Positions 9,619-19,320 are shown, counted from the stretch's first letter. The stretch is DNA of 64,000 bases from Aliivibrio salmonicida LFI1238 (GCF_000196495.1 NC_011312.1:1054001-1118000); one strand, 5' to 3'. Numbers and translations: made by a program. The notes: generated by a model not told the origin, from the sequence alone.

Positions 9619-10671
9619 CTAGAATAAGTTAATTTGACCACTATCTTTTTCTGTATTTAAACCAATAGATATACCTATTAATCTAATGCCTCGGTTTTGT
9701 TGTCTTTTTAACCCTTCTCGTAGTAATTCTAAGAAGTAATCTTTATCTAATTGTGATTTTTTATGCTCGATAGTAGTTTGCTTGAAATCCTGAAATTTTA
9801 ACTTTAACCCTTGCTTTATAATGCTGTTATTACTTGAGGATTTTTGTAGTCTTTCAATTAGTTTTGGATAAAGAACTTCAATAGCTTCAATGCATTCTTG
9901 TTCAGAATAAATGTCAGTTTGGAAGGTTCTTTCTACACCAACAGATTTACGAGTTCGATTTGTTTCAATTTTACGGTTATCTATACCATTACATCTTTCC
10001 CATATAACTTGACCAAATTTTCCAAAGTTGCTTAGCAGTGTATGATGATCGCACTCCCTAATATCTTGACCTTTATAGAAACCAAACTTATGTAGCTTTT
10101 CTAAAGTTACCTTACCAACGCCGGATATTTTTCCTAGTTCAAGCTGTTCAATGAAACTATCTAGTTTGTTTGGGGGAACAACACAGATTCCATTAGGCTT
10201 ATCTACATCGGATGCAACTTTAGCTATAAATTTTAAAGGTGCTACTCCCGCACTTGCTGTTAGTTGTAACTCGTTCCAGATCGTTTTCCTAATATCTTCT
10301 GCAATTAAAGTAGCGGAACCGTGAAATAATGGAGAGTCGGTGACATCGAGATAGGCTTCATCCAATGAAAGTGGTTCAATGAGGTCAGTATATTCTGAGA
10401 ATATTTTATGAATTTGTTTTGAAACGGTTTTGTATTTATCCATGTTACCAGGTACAACGGTTAAATTCGGGCATAACTGTAGGGCTTTAGCGGTAGACAT
10501 GGCAGAGCGAACGCCAAATTCCCGTGCTTCATAATTACATGTTGAAAGCACGCCACGATGATGTTGAGAGCCTCCAATGGCAATAGGGATTCCCCGTAAC
10601 TCTGGGTTGTCTCTCGCTTCAACAGCTGCGTAGTAACAATCAAGGTCAATGTGAATTATTTTTTGAGACAA
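9619..10671 (-). CDS. dinB: DNA polymerase IV, complete island-borne copy
   Basis: 350 residues, the normal DinB length. Palm motifs are IHIDLDCYYAAVEA (first catalytic Asp) and SLDEAYLDV (Asp-Glu). They are followed by the GVGKVTLEKL hairpin-helix, the KSVGVERTF linker and a C-terminal beta-clamp box QINLF. It performs error-prone translesion synthesis. The protein clearly differs in many positions from the split host DinB of this window, so it is not a simple duplication. It lies inside the island on the strand opposite to the broken host gene. A natural reading is that the element replaces the polymerase activity it destroys, or uses it for mutagenesis (inference). Confidence 0.95.
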   Translation of the reverse strand: MSQKIIHIDLDCYYAAVEARDNPELRGIPIAIGGSQHHRGVLSTCNYEAREFGVRSAMSTAKALQLCPNLTVVPGNMDKYKTVSKQIHKIFSEYTDLIEPLSLDEAYLDVTDSPLFHGSATLIAEDIRKTIWNELQLTASAGVAPLKFIAKVASDVDKPNGICVVPPNKLDSFIEQLELGKISGVGKVTLEKLHKFGFYKGQDIRECDHHTLLSNFGKFGQVIWERCNGIDNRKIETNRTRKSVGVERTFQTDIYSEQECIEAIEVLYPKLIERLQKSSSNNSIIKQGLKLKFQDFKQTTIEHKKSQLDKDYFLELLREGLKRQQNRGIRLIGISIGLNTEKDSGQINLF

Positions 10672-10842
10672 AACAATTTAGCCTAACGGATTCAATTCAA
10701 TAATCGTCTATACCATTATACTAAGATTAGGTTTCATGACGGGTTGTTTTAGATTAGTTCTTTAAGTCTAAATTGTACGCGATAACTGTTTAAATATACA
10801 GTCAATTGAGGCTTTAATTATCTTCGCTGATGAGTATCAAAA

Positions 10843-12204
10843 TTATGTGTTTATACTATTGTCGATATCTTGCTCAAAGCTATTTAACATTTCATTCAGA
10901 CGTAAGTTATATTCACCTAGGGTTAGTTCTTTTTTCTTATAGATGTCTTTTAAATCAGTAAGTTGACGTTTTATAAGTGTAACACTGTTTTTTAATGAAA
11001 CAGCATTATAGGTCTCAGTATACCCGTTGATATCTTCAAAAACTAAATCAATGTAGGTATCCAATGAGCTCAATAGAGTGTGCCCAGTCCATTGCTGCAA
11101 CTCTTGTTTGAATGCTTTCGTGTGCAATAAATGTTTACGAAAACCATCCTTTCCATTTATTTCATTGTGGGCAAGGATGATTTCTTTCAACTTATCAGTA
11201 ATAAACGCATGTCTATAAAGGTGAGCATGTAAATTTCCCTCTATACCTATTTCCCTTTTCCACTGGTTTAGGTAAGCGCCCCAAGAACTAGGTGAAAATG
11301 CTTCTCCATTGTTTAAATTAATAAACAGCATGTCATGTTTTGTTCTTTTCTTATTCATGACTCTCTTTCGAATTTTTATATAGGGAGCTATGTAATTCAA
11401 AACCATTTGGGGAATAGGAAGGAAGCGGTGTTTATCTTCTTTTCGCTTTAATGTAGTTAGTTTTATCGACCCTGTTTTTCTTGCCTCCTCATAATCTGAG
11501 ATTGTTATAAGGTGAAACTCTGTGATCCTCGCACCAAGTTGCTCCATCACAACATACATTGCCTTATCTCTAGTTCGTTTATCTCTTCCTACTGGTTGTG
11601 CCTTGAGGTAGTTCCAGAGTTTTAAGGAATCACTTGAAGATATTGGGTGTCTTGTTCTAATGGCATCTTTAGATGGAATACTATTATGAGAAATTGAAAT
11701 ACATATTTTATATCCCTTATGTCCATCTATTTTTATTTTGTAAGGTTTTTCGGTTGTTCGTATAGCATTGGCTTTATCACTCCCTATGAAGTGAGATAAA
11801 TCATTAAGGTCTTGAATGAATTTAAGAAAGTCCAAACATTTTTCTGCAATATCAATAACACGATTGTTGGAGCGTTTTAATTCGCCGGTAGGTTCTCTTT
11901 CGTTTTGTAAATTTTGAACAAAGAGAGTGAAAGTAGCGTCGGTAAGTTGATTAAAAGAGGTAAGGGAGGGTTGCTGTTCAACAAAGTGGATAAGATGAAT
12001 AATTAATCCTGCTTCTTGTTTTAATGTTGAATTTGCTATTTTAGCTAGCATTCGTTGATGCACGAACATATTTGCTTCATAACAAGGATTATGATTGCTC
12101 CACGTAAAGAATTGTATGTCTTTAGAATAATTAAATTTTAATTTTTTGCTTAGTGGGTCAATATGACTCCAACTTTTAAAATTTCTTAATTTACGATAAG
12201 GCAT
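10843..12204 (-). CDS. gmtY: Tyrosine recombinase, GmtY-like
   Basis: 453 residues from ATG 12204, which has GGAAG eight bases upstream; the in-frame ATG at 12219 has no ribosome binding site. Complete tyrosine-recombinase set: Arg in EQLGARITE (about residue 223), HLYRH (about 330), GH in WTGHTLL (about 373) and the nucleophile Tyr in LDTYIDL (about 383). An N-terminal SAM-like core-binding region precedes the catalytic domain. It is the last gene of the four-gene recombinase operon, about 4 bp from the small middle gene. Size, order and partners match my memory of the recombinase of Gamma-Mobile-Trio elements; the symbol is provisional. Confidence 0.75.
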   Translation of the reverse strand: MPYRKLRNFKSWSHIDPLSKKLKFNYSKDIQFFTWSNHNPCYEANMFVHQRMLAKIANSTLKQEAGLIIHLIHFVEQQPSLTSFNQLTDATFTLFVQNLQNEREPTGELKRSNNRVIDIAEKCLDFLKFIQDLNDLSHFIGSDKANAIRTTEKPYKIKIDGHKGYKICISISHNSIPSKDAIRTRHPISSSDSLKLWNYLKAQPVGRDKRTRDKAMYVVMEQLGARITEFHLITISDYEEARKTGSIKLTTLKRKEDKHRFLPIPQMVLNYIAPYIKIRKRVMNKKRTKHDMLFINLNNGEAFSPSSWGAYLNQWKREIGIEGNLHAHLYRHAFITDKLKEIILAHNEINGKDGFRKHLLHTKAFKQELQQWTGHTLLSSLDTYIDLVFEDINGYTETYNAVSLKNSVTLIKRQLTDLKDIYKKKELTLGEYNLRLNEMLNSFEQDIDNSINT

Positions 12205-12205
12205 A

Positions 12206-12727
12206 TTAAAACTTCCCATTAAGGGTGTAACTTAATTTTGTTTCGGCCCCTTCGTTGAATTTTCGATAGAGTTCCTTTCGTTCTTCTACAGAACCTTCAT
12301 AAATAGCGATTTGTTTTAGTTGAGATCGAAGTTCACTTATCATTGTTGTAAGTAAGAAGTTGCTACGGTAAGCGATATCAAGTTTAGCTTCTAACTCTGT
12401 CACTCTGTTGTTCAGTCCGGTTTTTGTTCTTTTATTCGATTTTTTACCCTCTATAGTATTTTCAAGAGCATCTTTTGCGTTTAAGCGCAATTCATTTAGT
12501 TCAAGGAAACCTCTACCTAAGAGTGTGTCAGAAGTTGTTTTTAGTGTATTTAAGGAGCAGATGGTGATTTCTTGATCTTTATTTTCATATTTCGCAATAC
12601 CAGTTTGAGATTTTAATGCTTTCTTCAGGACTTCATCGTTTTTAAACTTATGCGGTGTAGTAATAATACACTTCAAAAATGCGATGGTATTAAATACCTT
12701 TATTTGATTAATTTCTTTTGCCGACAT
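12206..12727 (-). CDS. gmtX: Small accessory protein of recombinase operon, GmtX-like
   Basis: 173 residues with no catalytic motif. The N-terminal part (FNTIAFLKCII, SLNTLKTTSDTLLGRGFLELNELR) may form a helix-turn-helix. The middle (LNNRVTELEAKLDIAYRSN) is a likely coiled coil. It sits exactly between the two recombinase genes, with its stop overlapping the ribosome-binding region of the downstream one. In Tn554-type and GMT-type elements a small protein in this position assists the recombinases, so an accessory DNA-binding or bridging role is likely (inference). Symbol provisional. Confidence 0.68.
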   Translation of the reverse strand: MSAKEINQIKVFNTIAFLKCIITTPHKFKNDEVLKKALKSQTGIAKYENKDQEITICSLNTLKTTSDTLLGRGFLELNELRLNAKDALENTIEGKKSNKRTKTGLNNRVTELEAKLDIAYRSNFLLTTMISELRSQLKQIAIYEGSVEERKELYRKFNEGAETKLSYTLNGKF

Positions 12728-15151
12728 CTAATTTATCTCATTGAATGTTAATGTTAAATTAAAAGTACTTTCAGTGCTTCCATTGGGGGTTGTTACAATA
12801 AAAAAATTAGGTTCAAGAGAGATCACTTCATTATCTAATAATCGGAGAACTTCATTCTCCATAATTTGATTTTTTTCGATTACGCTTATGTGTGGAGTAG
12901 TTTCGTAATCACTTTCGTGATAATCATCAATGGTATTACTTAGAGTATTAATGATCACTTCAGCTCTTTCGTTTCCAGCTAATCGTTTTACAAGGAGTTC
13001 TCGAAGTTTATCCAGCTGTTTGGCGTCTACATCGCTGATATCCTTATTGAGTACGCTACTTGCGAGAACACTAGCTTTAGCACTATTTAAGACTGCACCT
13101 GTTTCTGATTCTGAAATATAGTGATAAAGATGTTCCATATCAGTATGACCAAGCATCCAACGAAGAGCATCGAAGCTTTCTTTTTTCTTTGACCAGAAAA
13201 AGACTAACGCAAAGAAGCGTCTAAGCTGATGCTGACGGATATAGTTGCGACGATACTCTCCACTATCCATTAACACCAAGTCCGTTTCAAAGTAATCGCA
13301 CATAGCATCGTAATTGTTATTGAAGCTATGTGTGTTAGCTGCTGATAGATTACAAGCTTTGGATTCTAAACTATTAAAAAGTGATAACTTACCGGTGGTT
13401 AATCCTGCTTTTTCAGTTTCTTGATTAAATTCTTCCAAACGCCAAATGAGTTTTGCAATCGATACTGGGATTGGACGAATAAGGTGTGTGTTTTTCCCTT
13501 TGTAACCTGATTTTTTTAGCTTGAATTTTAAATTATATTGAGCCTTAACTGAACCGTCTTTTCCTTTTTTGATAAAGTAGTCTTCATCATCAATAGAAAA
13601 AGGATTTTTGTTAGGAATTAGATTGCCGTATGGCTTTAGAGATGACAGTTCATCTTGTCGTCTAGCCATTATCGCACCGACTAAAAACTGAACTGAACCT
13701 TCAAGTGCTTGAAATAATTCAAATAAACTTTCATTATTTCTGATGCGCTGATGACGGTTGGGCGTTTTGATATCAAACGCAGCAACTTGCTTAATCCCTT
13801 TTTTTTTCCATTTGCTGGTCACGCAATTAATAGCTTCTGTATCAAACCAATGTCCGCGTTCAGAGCCAGACATGTCACTATGAATTGCTTCATCAAATGC
13901 TTTGAATGTTGCTTGAGGTTTAAGCTTGTTGCTATTTGATTTCCCTAGTTTACTTCGACCTTCTTTGAGCGCAGTTAAACATTGATTTAGCAATTCATCT
14001 TGGTTCTCTTGCGTGAATTGAAAGCATTTTTCAATTAGGTTAAAAATAAGTGATGGAGGCTGCGTCCGAGTACGCATAGTCTTTTTTAGATGCACTCCTT
14101 TTATATTATTAATGGAATTTATCGTGAGTGTGTCAGTGATCATTGAAGGTGTGCAGGAATCATTGCGGTCTAAATTGGTATGTATCAACTTTAGGTATGA
14201 AATATATTGACCCAAGGACTGAGCATTCATACCAATTGATGAATCATGATTGTTAATTGGTATGTACTCTGTAGATGTTTTTTTTTGTTTTAAATGAAAC
14301 TCTACAAAATTAGGGGTATTGATATCTTCAAATAAACATTTTCCATTTAAAATAAGGCGGGTGAGAACAGCGCTATTACCATCATATTTTGGTTTTCCTT
14401 TATAGGATTTGTAGTATCCCTGTTTGAATAGCCACACACATGATTTTTGTCTGTTTTCTGGATAGATCGATAAGTCATCAGTTGGAAGTTTTGATAGTAA
14501 TAGAGGATATTTGGCAACGAAATTTACGCATTCTTCATCACTAATGGTAGTTGCTTCCTTATCAATCAATGCTTTTATTCTATCTTTAAACCGATATACC
14601 CCTTCAAATGGATCGTAGGTTGCCATATTACTAAAAATAGATAACCAAAAGCTATCATCAACATGAAGTAGGTGATATTCAGCTAATTGCAATTCTTTAC
14701 TGTGTAATAAGATGGCATTGATTAATTTAATAATATAAGTAACTTTTATATAAATTGTCTTTTTGGAGAACTCAATATTACCGCCGTTCTCTAGTGGGTT
14801 ATCCGTTGCGGTTATCCAGTATTTAAAAGCATTAAGTAGTTTTATGTGCTTGGGGTCAGTGAGCTTTTTACCATCATTAAGGAAAACAGAGTCCCATCGA
14901 ATAGTTTTAGGTTTACTTGTTAGCATTAGCGTCCATATAGGAGCCCAAAATTCTGAATCAAGCCATGATGGTTCTCGTTCATTATAATTATAAATACCGG
15001 TATTGTGATTTGTTAACATCCTTAAAGCTGTGAAATCACCACTAGCAATTGAAATTTTATACATTTCTTCAAGTTCGAATTTAGAAAGAGAGGAAAATGT
15101 ACGTTCTTCTGATTTTATATCTTCTATTAGCTTTAAATGAGGTTTTAGCAT
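12728..15151 (-). CDS. gmtZ: Large tyrosine integrase, GmtZ-like
   Basis: 807 residues. The C-terminal catalytic domain shows Arg in MARRQDELSSL (about residue 497), HQLRRFF as the HxxR box (about 638), LGHTDMEHLY (about 667) and a Tyr near 677. The first ~400 residues are unrelated to common integrases and contain no motif I know. The start ATG 15151 has GGGAGCG upstream and overlaps the end of the 782-residue gene by seven bases. Predicted role: strand exchange for island movement, together with the other recombinases. GMT identification is from remembered gene size and order. Confidence 0.75.
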   Translation of the reverse strand: MLKPHLKLIEDIKSEERTFSSLSKFELEEMYKISIASGDFTALRMLTNHNTGIYNYNEREPSWLDSEFWAPIWTLMLTSKPKTIRWDSVFLNDGKKLTDPKHIKLLNAFKYWITATDNPLENGGNIEFSKKTIYIKVTYIIKLINAILLHSKELQLAEYHLLHVDDSFWLSIFSNMATYDPFEGVYRFKDRIKALIDKEATTISDEECVNFVAKYPLLLSKLPTDDLSIYPENRQKSCVWLFKQGYYKSYKGKPKYDGNSAVLTRLILNGKCLFEDINTPNFVEFHLKQKKTSTEYIPINNHDSSIGMNAQSLGQYISYLKLIHTNLDRNDSCTPSMITDTLTINSINNIKGVHLKKTMRTRTQPPSLIFNLIEKCFQFTQENQDELLNQCLTALKEGRSKLGKSNSNKLKPQATFKAFDEAIHSDMSGSERGHWFDTEAINCVTSKWKKKGIKQVAAFDIKTPNRHQRIRNNESLFELFQALEGSVQFLVGAIMARRQDELSSLKPYGNLIPNKNPFSIDDEDYFIKKGKDGSVKAQYNLKFKLKKSGYKGKNTHLIRPIPVSIAKLIWRLEEFNQETEKAGLTTGKLSLFNSLESKACNLSAANTHSFNNNYDAMCDYFETDLVLMDSGEYRRNYIRQHQLRRFFALVFFWSKKKESFDALRWMLGHTDMEHLYHYISESETGAVLNSAKASVLASSVLNKDISDVDAKQLDKLRELLVKRLAGNERAEVIINTLSNTIDDYHESDYETTPHISVIEKNQIMENEVLRLLDNEVISLEPNFFIVTTPNGSTESTFNLTLTFNEIN

Positions 15152-17484
15152 ATTAACGCTCCCATGATTCTATTATTATCCATTGGGTTCGCCCTAGCAT
15201 TTTCTAGCATATTTTTATAATCATCTTCTTCATTGTATTGGTCTGTTTCTAAAGATAATAGAATAAATAACGCGCATTGATACCAATGTTCGACAATCTC
15301 TTTAAATTGTGTATCTTCAATTGCTGTTTCAACTGTTGTTTTTATCGCAATAAGCAATTGCAACAATGCTGTACTGATAGTGAATACGATACCATCAAAA
15401 GAAAGAACTATATCTTTTACTTTTGTTTGTGTATTCGCACTGTTCCCTAGATAGAAAGGAATGTCGCTGATACCATGATGTTCAAGAAACTCGGTGATAT
15501 TTCCTTCTGATATATCGACAGCATCTAAGAGGTACTGAGACTCTTTCATTGCTTCAAATAAAATGGAGTTTTGAAATTGACGTATAATGCGCTCAAGGAA
15601 AAAATCCATAAGAGGCTTAGGTAGGTAAACGCCTTCTAGCAAATGTAATTGGACTCTTTTATGTCCTAATGCTCTTGCAACAGCCCCCATGGATTCTGTT
15701 TCAAGATAGATTTGTAAGCCCCGGTGGCGGCGAAGTGAACGTAGTGAAAATATTTCAGAAATAGCATTAACATCGTTTTGATTAAGTATGTGTCCATGAG
15801 GTAAGTTTTTATAGTTTCTTAAGGTTTCGTAAAAAGAAATATCGCAGGACAAGCTGGAGCCTAAGCTTTTATATGTAGCTACTTTACTTGGTGTGGCGGT
15901 GATGATCATTTTTCGCCAGTTAGCATCACCGAGAGCCTTTAATCGCTCTCTCGCCAAAAGAGTATGTTCGATTAAAAAATCAACTATCTCCTTAGATTTC
16001 TTATTAAGAACAACCTCTTGTTGTGCAAGAGTTGCTCCTCTTCGATTTTTGAGGGATATAATCATCCATTGGTCCCCAACCTGTTTGTAACCAGATCTAT
16101 TCCCTTTTTTGTCAAGCAGCTCCCACTCTTGAAGCCAACTAGGTGTAATTTTGGGATGATTTAAAATCAATAGAGATAGAATTGCGTTCAATGTTAAAAG
16201 GGTAGGGAGTGCTAGTTCTTTGGTAAGGAGAGGAGTATTGCCTACAAATCCTAAAAAACTACTATAGGCATTATGTTTTCCTCCAATACCGTGATGGAAA
16301 AATGTGGCTATGGTGTTTTCAAGATTTTCTGGACCAATAGGGCATTGATCGTTATGTGTTAGTTTTTTTAGAGGTTTAATCTTACCCGCGAGAAGGTATT
16401 TCTTATTACGGATATTAATGGCTTTTACTTGCTCAAAAATATGTGTGCATACTAAGTGAATATAGTTTAAATCTTTATTGAGTCGATATTGAATTTCGGC
16501 TACTGCCTCTTCGTCTTTGATGTGTAGACCTATATTACTAAACCAACGTTCAGCTTCATTTTCCGTTGTCTTACCACCAATGCTGAATGATAAGTTTTCA
16601 TTAACAGGTTTTTTCCATTTAGGAGTTAAGAAAGGTTTAATAGGAGCTTCAAAAAAACCGATTTTAATAAAACATACAATATAGGTTTGGATCGCTCGAT
16701 TCCAGAGAATATAAAAAGTGTTTTCATCGTGACCTTCAATTTTGGCTCTAGCAAAACCTATATCCATAATCTCAGCAAAGTAATGTTGAACATTTCTAGC
16801 AGATAATTTGATATAGAGCTCTTTAAGTGATTGATTTTTATTGAGGGTGAAAAAGTACAATAAGTGATAACAAAGAGCGGATGTAGTGCTTTTTAATGTT
16901 GCAGATTTGTGTTTTAGTCCATAATTTTGTAATGCATGATGAATTTTTTCAGTAAAGTTAGAGCCATACTGGCAAAAAATTGAGTCAAGATTGACTTCTA
17001 AAACTGCCCCTTCTTTTGATTTAATTTGCCAGCCATTGAGGTAGTTCAACTTACCTTGATTAAGGTCTAGATCATTATATTCAACTATATATTGCGTTAT
17101 ATCATCGCTAATTCTACTTTTTTTAATATCAATGCTAGATAAGCTTAGCTGTAAGTTACTCGCTATAGTGGAAAATATCGCATATACGTATCTTGTATGG
17201 TCATATTTTGCTCTGGTTCCGAAGCTTATTTCTGAATAGATAAATCCAATCAGTAATTGAAGGTGTTCATTTATTGCATGACTGTTATTTAATATATTCG
17301 TTCCTGAGAATGAATAGGGTTTGGGTTCTGTTATGTAAATATAGGCTGCATAAATATTTAAAACTCTATTGCGATAGGAGTCATCATTGATGTGTGTTCT
17401 TGCGATAGAGTTTAACCATTCAAAGTATTTGCTAGAGCGTATGACTTCTAATTTGGATAAGCTCTTAAGTGTTGAGGAATTCAT
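15145..17484 (-). CDS. Large recombinase-like protein, first gene of the operon (VPA1269-like?)
   Basis: 779 residues from ATG 17484; a GTG three codons upstream is an alternative start. The C-terminal part has a recombinase-like pattern: LRSLRRHRGLQ (about residue 584), ALGHKRVQLHLLEGVY (about 610) with a possible nucleophile Tyr near 623. The HxxR box is altered, so activity is uncertain. The long N-terminal region is unrecognised. It overlaps the next integrase by seven bases and is the promoter-proximal gene, closest to the right island end. It may correspond to the fourth protein family (VPA1269-type) seen near GMT trios, which I recall only loosely. Confidence 0.62.
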   Translation of the reverse strand: MNSSTLKSLSKLEVIRSSKYFEWLNSIARTHINDDSYRNRVLNIYAAYIYITEPKPYSFSGTNILNNSHAINEHLQLLIGFIYSEISFGTRAKYDHTRYVYAIFSTIASNLQLSLSSIDIKKSRISDDITQYIVEYNDLDLNQGKLNYLNGWQIKSKEGAVLEVNLDSIFCQYGSNFTEKIHHALQNYGLKHKSATLKSTTSALCYHLLYFFTLNKNQSLKELYIKLSARNVQHYFAEIMDIGFARAKIEGHDENTFYILWNRAIQTYIVCFIKIGFFEAPIKPFLTPKWKKPVNENLSFSIGGKTTENEAERWFSNIGLHIKDEEAVAEIQYRLNKDLNYIHLVCTHIFEQVKAINIRNKKYLLAGKIKPLKKLTHNDQCPIGPENLENTIATFFHHGIGGKHNAYSSFLGFVGNTPLLTKELALPTLLTLNAILSLLILNHPKITPSWLQEWELLDKKGNRSGYKQVGDQWMIISLKNRRGATLAQQEVVLNKKSKEIVDFLIEHTLLARERLKALGDANWRKMIITATPSKVATYKSLGSSLSCDISFYETLRNYKNLPHGHILNQNDVNAISEIFSLRSLRRHRGLQIYLETESMGAVARALGHKRVQLHLLEGVYLPKPLMDFFLERIIRQFQNSILFEAMKESQYLLDAVDISEGNITEFLEHHGISDIPFYLGNSANTQTKVKDIVLSFDGIVFTISTALLQLLIAIKTTVETAIEDTQFKEIVEHWYQCALFILLSLETDQYNEEDDYKNMLENARANPMDNNRIMGALIC

Positions 17485-17602
17485 GCATATCACTTAAATA
17501 ATTGTACATAATAAAAGCATATGTAGACGATTGATAACTGTCAATTAAGTTTCGGGTATTCTACTTATTCTTTTTTCTTTATTTTTAACTGTTTAGTAAT
17601 TA

Positions 17603-17794
17603 TTGATAAGAATTAAGCTTTGGGAATCAAATCAAACGACGATTGAGCATGTGCATAATCAATTAACGTTAGCATTTTTTGAAGAGCTTTTGATTGAAGT
17701 ATTAGAAAGGCAAAAAGGGAGGGAGATCCGACTTATCGGATTAAACGTAATGCTTAAAGATAAGGAAGTCACTCAACAATTAAGTTTCTTCTAA
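17603..17794 (+). pseudogene. dinB: 3' remnant of host dinB beyond the island
   Basis: From QTTIEHVHNQL (about 17630) onward the frame matches the DinB C-terminus: FFEELLIEVLERQKGREIRLIGLNV, ending in the clamp-binding box QQLSFF. It aligns residue for residue with the end of the island DinB (QTTIEHKKSQL...). The ~8 codons before QTT are island-derived. No ribosome binding site is visible at the TTG 17603, so it is probably not translated. Confidence 0.88.
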
Positions 17795-18319
17795 TAAAAC
17801 TATCAATAATTCTCACTTTTGATGGTTTATAAAATGTTGCATTTGAGTAGCAGTTGTTTTGGTTAGATTACTTGTATATATATAGGTGATTTCAATTTGG
17901 TGTTTATCGAGCATATAATGGGCAACCGATTGTTGTATAGACAAATATCATAGAGGCTAAATAACCATCTCTATATAATATAACGTCGTAATTTACGATA
18001 TAATTATTATACATACGGTTGTTTATGAACTTTACAAAATGTGCTTTGGCGTTAAGCCTTATTTTACCGACATCAGCTATTTCTGCGCCATTATTAACGC
18101 TAGACACACTCACTTCTCAAGAGAAAATTCAACAAACAAATGCATGGTTAGAAATTGATACTCAAGCATTTAAACATAATATTGATACATTAAAAAAATC
18201 ACTTAATTCAGACACTAAAATCTGTGCGATCATGAAAGCGGATGCATACGGTAATGGAATTGAAGGACTCATGGATTCTGTGATTAGTCGTGATGTTGAA
18301 TGTATTGGTATCATAAGTA

Positions 18320-19320
18320 ACCTGAATTCTGGATAAAACATGCTTTAAGCGAGGATTAGTTCAAATTCACATTCTGATAGCTTAATTCGTGGCTTTTGTT
18401 TTTTTAAACAATAAGCCACAACGCCTGAAATTACATTTAGCATGAAACCAGTCACGCTACGATGACGGCTATGTTCAATTTGAGAGATATTCTTCAATTG
18501 GTCATTTATCGTTTCGATAATGTATCTCTTTGATAACATAGCCTTATCAAAAGCACTTATCTCTTTTGCTTTCATGTTTTTTCGCGAGGTAGTCACTAAA
18601 TCGACATCAGAGTTCTTTAAGCTCTCACTCAACTTTTTACCTATGTACCCTTTATCAGCGTACAATTTCCCCGAGAGTTCTTTGCATAAATCAGGTACAG
18701 GAGTCCTATCATTTACATTGCCAGCTGTGATTTTCAGCGAAATAATTTCTCCAAGATGGTTAATCAATAAATGAAGTTTGAAGCCGAAAAACCATCCCAT
18801 GGTACCTTTTCCTCTTTTCGCAACACCATCAAAGACTTTATGGCGAGGAATTCGAATGTTATGGCATACTTTAAGACTCGTGGAGTCAACAAAAGCAATG
18901 CCAGTCGGCTTACCTTTGATAGATTGAAAATAGGCACACATTGGGGCGATTAGGCTAGGCATTTTGCTCACAAATCGAGTGTAGCTAAGTAAATTTGGAA
19001 AGTATCCTTTCCAATATTGATGAACTAACCCGATATAGAAGTTCTTGAAATCTCTATGATTTGATTGATGAAAAGCGATGACAATAGTCATACATTCACT
19101 AGTAGACATTACTGACTGACGTTTTCTTTTTCTCTCACTAGCCTCAACAAGGTATTTTTCCCATTGAGATAAGAATTGATAACAAAAATCATCGACATCA
19201 CAAAATATATCAACTAATTTATTCATCTTGCCCACCTTTTAAAATACGTTCAAATAATTCTTGGTCGAAAGATCTGATCGTTAGGTGGGCAATTAGTTCA
19301 GCCTTATCCAGAATTCAGGT
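18320..19320 (-). mobile_element. IS982-family insertion sequence, copy 2 (inverted)
   Basis: 1001 bp with the same 17-bp inverted ends as the copy at 1518-2518, in opposite orientation. It is flanked by the 6-bp direct repeat TAAGTA (18314-18319 and 19321-19326). The ends and transposase read the same as copy 1, indicating recent transposition. The two copies bracket nearly all of the island in inverted orientation. Confidence 0.93.
18345..19226 (-). CDS. IS982-family transposase
   Basis: Same 293-residue protein as the one at 1612-2493: DDE residues in FVDSTSLK, YADKGYIG and IIETINDQ, and AGGTGGG before the ATG. Intact and probably active. Confidence 0.92.
   Translation of the reverse strand: MNKLVDIFCDVDDFCYQFLSQWEKYLVEASERKRKRQSVMSTSECMTIVIAFHQSNHRDFKNFYIGLVHQYWKGYFPNLLSYTRFVSKMPSLIAPMCAYFQSIKGKPTGIAFVDSTSLKVCHNIRIPRHKVFDGVAKRGKGTMGWFFGFKLHLLINHLGEIISLKITAGNVNDRTPVPDLCKELSGKLYADKGYIGKKLSESLKNSDVDLVTTSRKNMKAKEISAFDKAMLSKRYIIETINDQLKNISQIEHSRHRSVTGFMLNVISGVVAYCLKKQKPRIKLSECEFELILA

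Larger units (their letters stand above)
663..17630. mobile_element. Genomic island inserted in dinB (GMT-like recombinase island with defence cargo)
   Basis: Boundaries are set by where the two halves of dinB stop resembling DinB: after IKFADFQ on the left and just before QTTIEH on the right. They are good to about 20 bp. I see no clear long direct repeat at the ends; only short CAA-containing matches. Contents: an IS-broken SIR2 gene, XRE regulator, small protein plus SF2 helicase, SF1 helicase plus DUF2290-like protein, a full second dinB, and a four-gene recombinase operon at the right end. Three of the four recombinase-operon proteins carry tyrosine-recombinase residues, so the element probably moves by site-specific recombination. 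The GMT assignment rests on remembered descriptions of that family. Confidence 0.85.

Noticed and set aside
17603..17794. Independent small protein downstream of the island
   Set aside because: From QTTIEH onward it is the DinB C-terminus, and no ribosome binding site precedes the TTG.
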